From: Neurospora tetrasperma FGSC 2508
Lineage: Eukaryota > Ascomycota > Sordariomycetes > Sordariales > Sordariaceae
Direction of reading: 5' to 3'
DNA length: 64,000 nt
NCBI RefSeq assembly: GCF_000213175.1
Contig: NW_009799103.1
Coordinates: 1,562,977 to 1,626,976 of the forward strand
The notes under the pieces are model-generated. The model was given only the letters and a program-made list of their open reading frames with translations. It searched no databases and was not told the origin of the DNA. Positions 60,320-64,000 of the stretch are shown here, in pieces. Position 1 is the stretch's first letter. Every line of letters starts with the position of its first letter. A program made the position numbers and the translations under genes.

Positions 60320-62877
60320 TGTGAAAATGGAACTGATATTGAAGAGCTAGGGAGCAGCGAGTGTTGGGCGAATGGAAAAGAGGAGGTGATAATAAAGTCG
60401 GCCGGCGACAATGGTAAATCTGGAGCGACTGAATGGAACAACACCAAGAACTCGAGGCAAACGGAGCGAATATTAGAACAAGGGCGATGAGCGAGTCAAC
60501 AGCTCAGGCCAAATCTATCGACGGATATTGCCAACTATTTGTACTCTTGTGTCCAGGAACATCGTGAAGGTGTGATCAAGATCTGCTTGGTCTGGGGAAC
60601 GATATGTGTTTCAGGATACGACTCATGCACAACACTGCCTTCGGATCGAGTACAAGGTAAAAGCCGAGTGGTTAGCCACTTCCCCAGAGGCTTGTTTAAA
60701 ACGCGGCAACGGTTTCTATTCACGATAACCGAGGTGTGGAGTCTCTCTTGGATGGGGACGATCCAAACGGGGTACCTGGTCCTGGGCGGTTCAAAGGGCC
60801 GGCTCCGGGACGTACATGGACCGGTGGTTTGCGGAGTGGTACATATTTGGTGAGCGAACAGCCTGCCTACCGCTGCGAAGGGCCTCAAGATTTCGAATCC
60901 CTTGGCGACACCATCCAACTTGAATATTCCCGAGGGCATATTGTCGGTTGAGTCGAGCCAACGTAGCTGGGCGATTCCAGAGGTGATTCGTGGGTTTCAG
61001 TCCGGTTGAGAATCTGCATCTTTCACATCTTTGACACTCGCCTCTGGGGACGTTTTTTCGGGGCTCCTGCAGCTGTCACGTATCAAAACTTTAAATGCCC
61101 ACCGGAATTACCCAAGAGTTCAGATCCTGGGGAGAACCCAGCCCCAGTATTAACCCAGCCTTATACCTAGTCGCAGGGAGCTGAAACCGAGGATCTGGAA
61201 CTCTGGTCGGTTAAAGTGTGGCATTGGCCGGTACAGAGCCCCCTGTGGCTCGCACCTCATACCGTAATGGGCCTCTTCCGAGGTTCCGTGTTGCAGCCTG
61301 CCCTGGCTTCCCCTGTCAGAGCCTAGAACATCTATCACTACCGAGCTATCAATCGTGTCTGATATTCACGAACAGATGAACCGCGTGGAATGAGTGGCTG
61401 ATATGATCTAAGAGGTTAGACGAGCTCTCCTTGCTCGAACCGTGGCATTGAGAGGAAAAGGTTCGGTCGTATAAGTGTACGATGAGCGGGCGGGAAAAGG
61501 GTATGAATTTTATAATGCAAGTTCGTCTTCTTACCTACGTATCTTCGTATTCAGACCAGGTGCCACATTGGTATATACCGGCATATGTCAAGGTAGCACA
61601 GCAGATGGCGACAATCACCAGTAAAATGGCACCGCATCGGCTCCAGGAGACTGTAGACGAAGCTCACGTCAACACAATCACCGAATTCGCTGGAGTTGTT
61701 TAAAGACCCTCCAGGCGCTGTTTACGACACACTGGCAGCGAGTGATCTGCGATACAGTCCGTTGATGCTGACATTTGTACAACCGCTCTTCGAGGTCTGA
61801 CCGCAAGGTGGTACAGTACTTCCCTCACGATGTCCGAGCGGGAGGCCAGAAGCGTCTTTGTAGTGTATCGATTGGCGAGAAAGGATTTATCGATAGGGTC
61901 CAGATGCCTCTGGAACCTCGCTGACGGCGCCACGACGGGGAGAGTCCCGTCAAACATCCAGTGGATCTCAGCCCACCGAGATCCACTAGAATCCGTCCGC
62001 TACACAGGGTACTGTCGGGATGACACTGACGGCATGCCTGCTTCTGTGCCTCAACTCTAAATAGATGACTTGGACTAACCCTTACTGTCTTAACAATCTC
62101 ACAATTGCGTTGCGCCCGCGGTCGCTTACTTTCAACCCTTTCAACATAGACTCACGATAATTTCAAGGTCCATGATGAGTGTAGTGAGCTCCATGAAGAT
62201 GTTAATCTTCAATTTGAGAAGCTGGACTGAACAGCAAGTTGGATGTTTTTCCATCGTGGCAAGGATGTGGAGTGACGAGAGGGGTTTCGTTGTTAGGGAA
62301 CCATCAGCAGCAACATTCTCAATCCCTGCTCCTGTGGTGTTGTTCACTGCCGCAAATTGATTGGCCACAGCCATTGACTGGAGACCCCGGCCGTCGAGTT
62401 ACCCCTCGCTTTCGACGCCTTTCCTCCATCCATCCATCTGTTTCTTGTTTGTGCTGCTTTACTTGTACACATTGAGAGACTCAAGAACGGGAACCACACC
62501 ATTTCCCGACTGGCGGTCATCCTTGGCTGGAATCCGGATGGATGATTCAGCCACGGCTCCATCCGCCTGACTGCCGCTCGTGCTGATGATGACCACGCAC
62601 AGCACACATTCCACTTGCAGCTTATCATCCCCCACCCCCGCACGTTGCAGTTCGATCTCTTTCCTCTTTTCCCCTGTTGTCGCGCCTTCGTTCGAAGAGC
62701 ATGACAGGAATCTCTACCCCTCCTTTTAATTGTGACTATCTCCAGTGTTTAGAACCAGGAACGTACAACTAATCAACAGCCGCTTGCTCAACCGTCAACA
62801 TTCCTACTTCCAAGTACTACAGCACCTCCGACACCGTCAAGACGCTGTACAACCAAGTTCTCGCCAACAAACGCACC
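60320..62877. other. intergenic stretch, no supported gene
   Basis: It holds the promoter of the secreted-peptide gene at the left. CT-rich sequence at about 62650-62870 is typical of the leader of the AMMECR1 gene. ATG-started small frames at 61482-61703 (plus, 73 codons) and 62141-62374 (minus, 77 codons) have no motif, and I do not call them. Confidence 0.45.
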
Positions 62878-63771
62878 ATGGCCACCGTCGAGCACTGTCT
62901 CTGCTGCTTCGAAGCACTCGTCGCCTATCATGAGCGTCGCAAGCCCATGAGCCTGTCTGAAATTGAAAAGTCATGGGTCGAATACATCAACACCGTTGAC
63001 GAGAACAACGGCGACGGCGACGATGACGACCAAGAGGCCAATGTCTCCAGCAAAGCTCCTCAGATCCCCGCGCTCCGTAGACTAGCCGCGGCAACTTTGC
63101 CGTCGTCGACCACCTCATCATCGACCTCCCTCGCCACAATCAGCAGCAGCACCAGCGCCAGCACGAGCAGCAGCAACACGACCCTCCAGTCCGGCATCTC
63201 CACGCCCGCAACCTCTATCGCCTCCTCCGCCTCTCCCACCCCGCCTACACCCGTTTACGAATCTCCCCTTTTCGTAACCTGGAACGTCGTCCGAGACTCG
63301 GATGATGACGACGTTTCCCTCCGTGGCTGCATCGGCACTTTTGAGTCTCAGCCTCTCTCCTCCGGCTTGCCCTCGTATGCCCTGACCTCTGCTCTCCAAG
63401 ACACGCGCTTCCACCCCATCAGCCGGGCCGAGTTGCCTTCGCTGCAAGTGGCTGTGACGCTCTTGACTGACTTTGAGCCCGCGGCCGACGCCATGGACTG
63501 GGAGCTGGGCAAGCACGGGTTGCGCATCAGCTTTGTGTACCGCGGACGCAGGTACGGGGCGACGTACTTGCCGGATGTGGCGCCGGAGCAAGGGTGGACC
63601 AAGGAGGAAACGGTGGTGAGCCTGATGCGCAAGGCCGGATGGGAAGGGAACAAGTCGAGGTGGAGGGAGGTGGAGCTGAGGGTGGTTAGATATCAAGGGA
63701 AGAAGGAGAAATTGGGGTATGAGGAGTACAAGGCCTGGAGGGATTGGGTGGATGAGAAGGAGGCGGAGTGA
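62878..63771 (+). CDS. AMMECR1-domain protein
   Basis: It encodes a 297-residue single-exon protein in start context CACCATGG. The N-terminus ATVEHCLCCFEALVAYHERR begins the AMMECR1 fold. The hallmark LRGCIGTF lies at 148-155, followed by LPSYALTSALQDTRFHPIS and LPSLQVAVTLLTDFE, then YLPDVAPEQGWTKEETVVSLMRKAGW near the end. A Ser/Thr-rich insert (about 45-125) separates the first helix from the LRGCIG region. Such inserts are common in fungal members. The family is conserved from archaea to humans, but its biochemical role is unsettled. The strictly conserved hexapeptide is intact, which argues for function. Confidence 0.92.
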   Translation: MATVEHCLCCFEALVAYHERRKPMSLSEIEKSWVEYINTVDENNGDGDDDDQEANVSSKAPQIPALRRLAAATLPSSTTSSSTSLATISSSTSASTSSSNTTLQSGISTPATSIASSASPTPPTPVYESPLFVTWNVVRDSDDDDVSLRGCIGTFESQPLSSGLPSYALTSALQDTRFHPISRAELPSLQVAVTLLTDFEPAADAMDWELGKHGLRISFVYRGRRYGATYLPDVAPEQGWTKEETVVSLMRKAGWEGNKSRWREVELRVVRYQGKKEKLGYEEYKAWRDWVDEKEAE

Positions 63772-64000
63772 ACGTTAAGAGGAAGAGGAGGAGCTGCGTG
63801 GATTAATTGGGTTGCATGGATGAATGAGCTGTTTTGATCGAGGAGTTATGGTGAGGAATATTGGTAAACCGAGGTGTTTGGCGTAGAGGCATAAACGGAT
63901 ACGATGAAGGGAAGAAAGGCTACGCGTGTCACGTTTCTTAAAGAGGAATGCAAGCAGAAGCACAGTACAGAAGGTTTACGGATATAACGAGCGGCGTCTT
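63772..64000. other. 3' flank of the AMMECR1 gene
   Basis: No feature is visible. It contains the presumed 3' untranslated region, and the window ends here. Confidence 0.5.

Noticed and set aside
61482-61703. 73-codon plus-strand frame with ATG
   Set aside because: No signal peptide, domain or supporting context.
62141-62374. 77-codon minus-strand frame with ATG and a GTGAGT near its end
   Set aside because: The possible donor is interesting, but no downstream exon with a plausible continuation was found.
1-64000. CRISPR arrays, 5S rRNA genes and secondary-metabolite clusters
   Set aside because: Looked for and not seen. Repeats present are LTRs, inverted repeats and simple tracts. The DUF1772-like gene has no polyketide synthase nearby.

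Overview
The window reads as chromosomal DNA of a filamentous ascomycete, most likely Neurospora or a close relative in the Sordariaceae. The pointers are short introns (51-85 bp) with GT...AG ends and CTAAC-like branch sites, GC-rich coding exons, long CT-rich gene-poor spacers, and one 23 kb block of AT-rich repeat DNA with almost no CpA or TpG. That last pattern is the mark of repeat-induced point mutation (RIP). Species assignment is inference.

Layout. 1-7.2 kb is gene-poor and holds a possible 230 bp inverted-repeat element and two tRNA genes on the minus strand (Lys-CTT, and Asp-GTC with an intron). 7.2-9.8 kb is a phosphoketolase gene (one intron). 13.7-16.2 kb is a Ras GTPase-activating protein of the S. 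pombe Gap1/Sar1 type (five exons). 16.2-21.1 kb is non-coding with a (TG)31 tract and ends at tRNA-Gly-GCC. 22.0-23.0 kb is an unrecognised 332-residue protein. 23.3-47.3 kb is a nested transposon block. 47.4-49.1 kb holds a polysaccharide-deacetylase pseudogene and a DUF1772-like membrane protein. 49.6-53.3 kb holds a SET-domain protein and the ribosome-biogenesis factor Nop9, convergent. 54.2-58.5 kb holds a membrane-anchored alpha/beta hydrolase-like protein and a four-helix membrane protein. 60.0-60.3 kb is a small secreted peptide gene visible only after splicing. 62.9-63.8 kb is an AMMECR1-domain protein.

The transposon block is the most structured part. From outside in: a possible short DNA transposon bounded by a 25 bp inverted repeat and TA dinucleotides; inside it a minus-strand Ty3/gypsy-like LTR element with a TCTTC target duplication; inside that a plus-strand Ty3/gypsy-like element with 339 bp LTRs; inside that a 2.2 kb element with 322 bp LTRs and no recognisable pol. 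All are fossils with very many breaks. The nesting gives their relative ages. A 2.8 kb stretch inside the middle element (38.5-41.3 kb) and a stray polypurine tract near 28.56 kb are not explained by this simple model.

The ordinary genes do not form a pathway or cluster. Each is a separate housekeeping or uncharacterised locus, as is normal in these fungi. I found no clear new biological system; the best leads are the nested block, the spliced secreted peptide and the SET protein with a non-canonical core motif.
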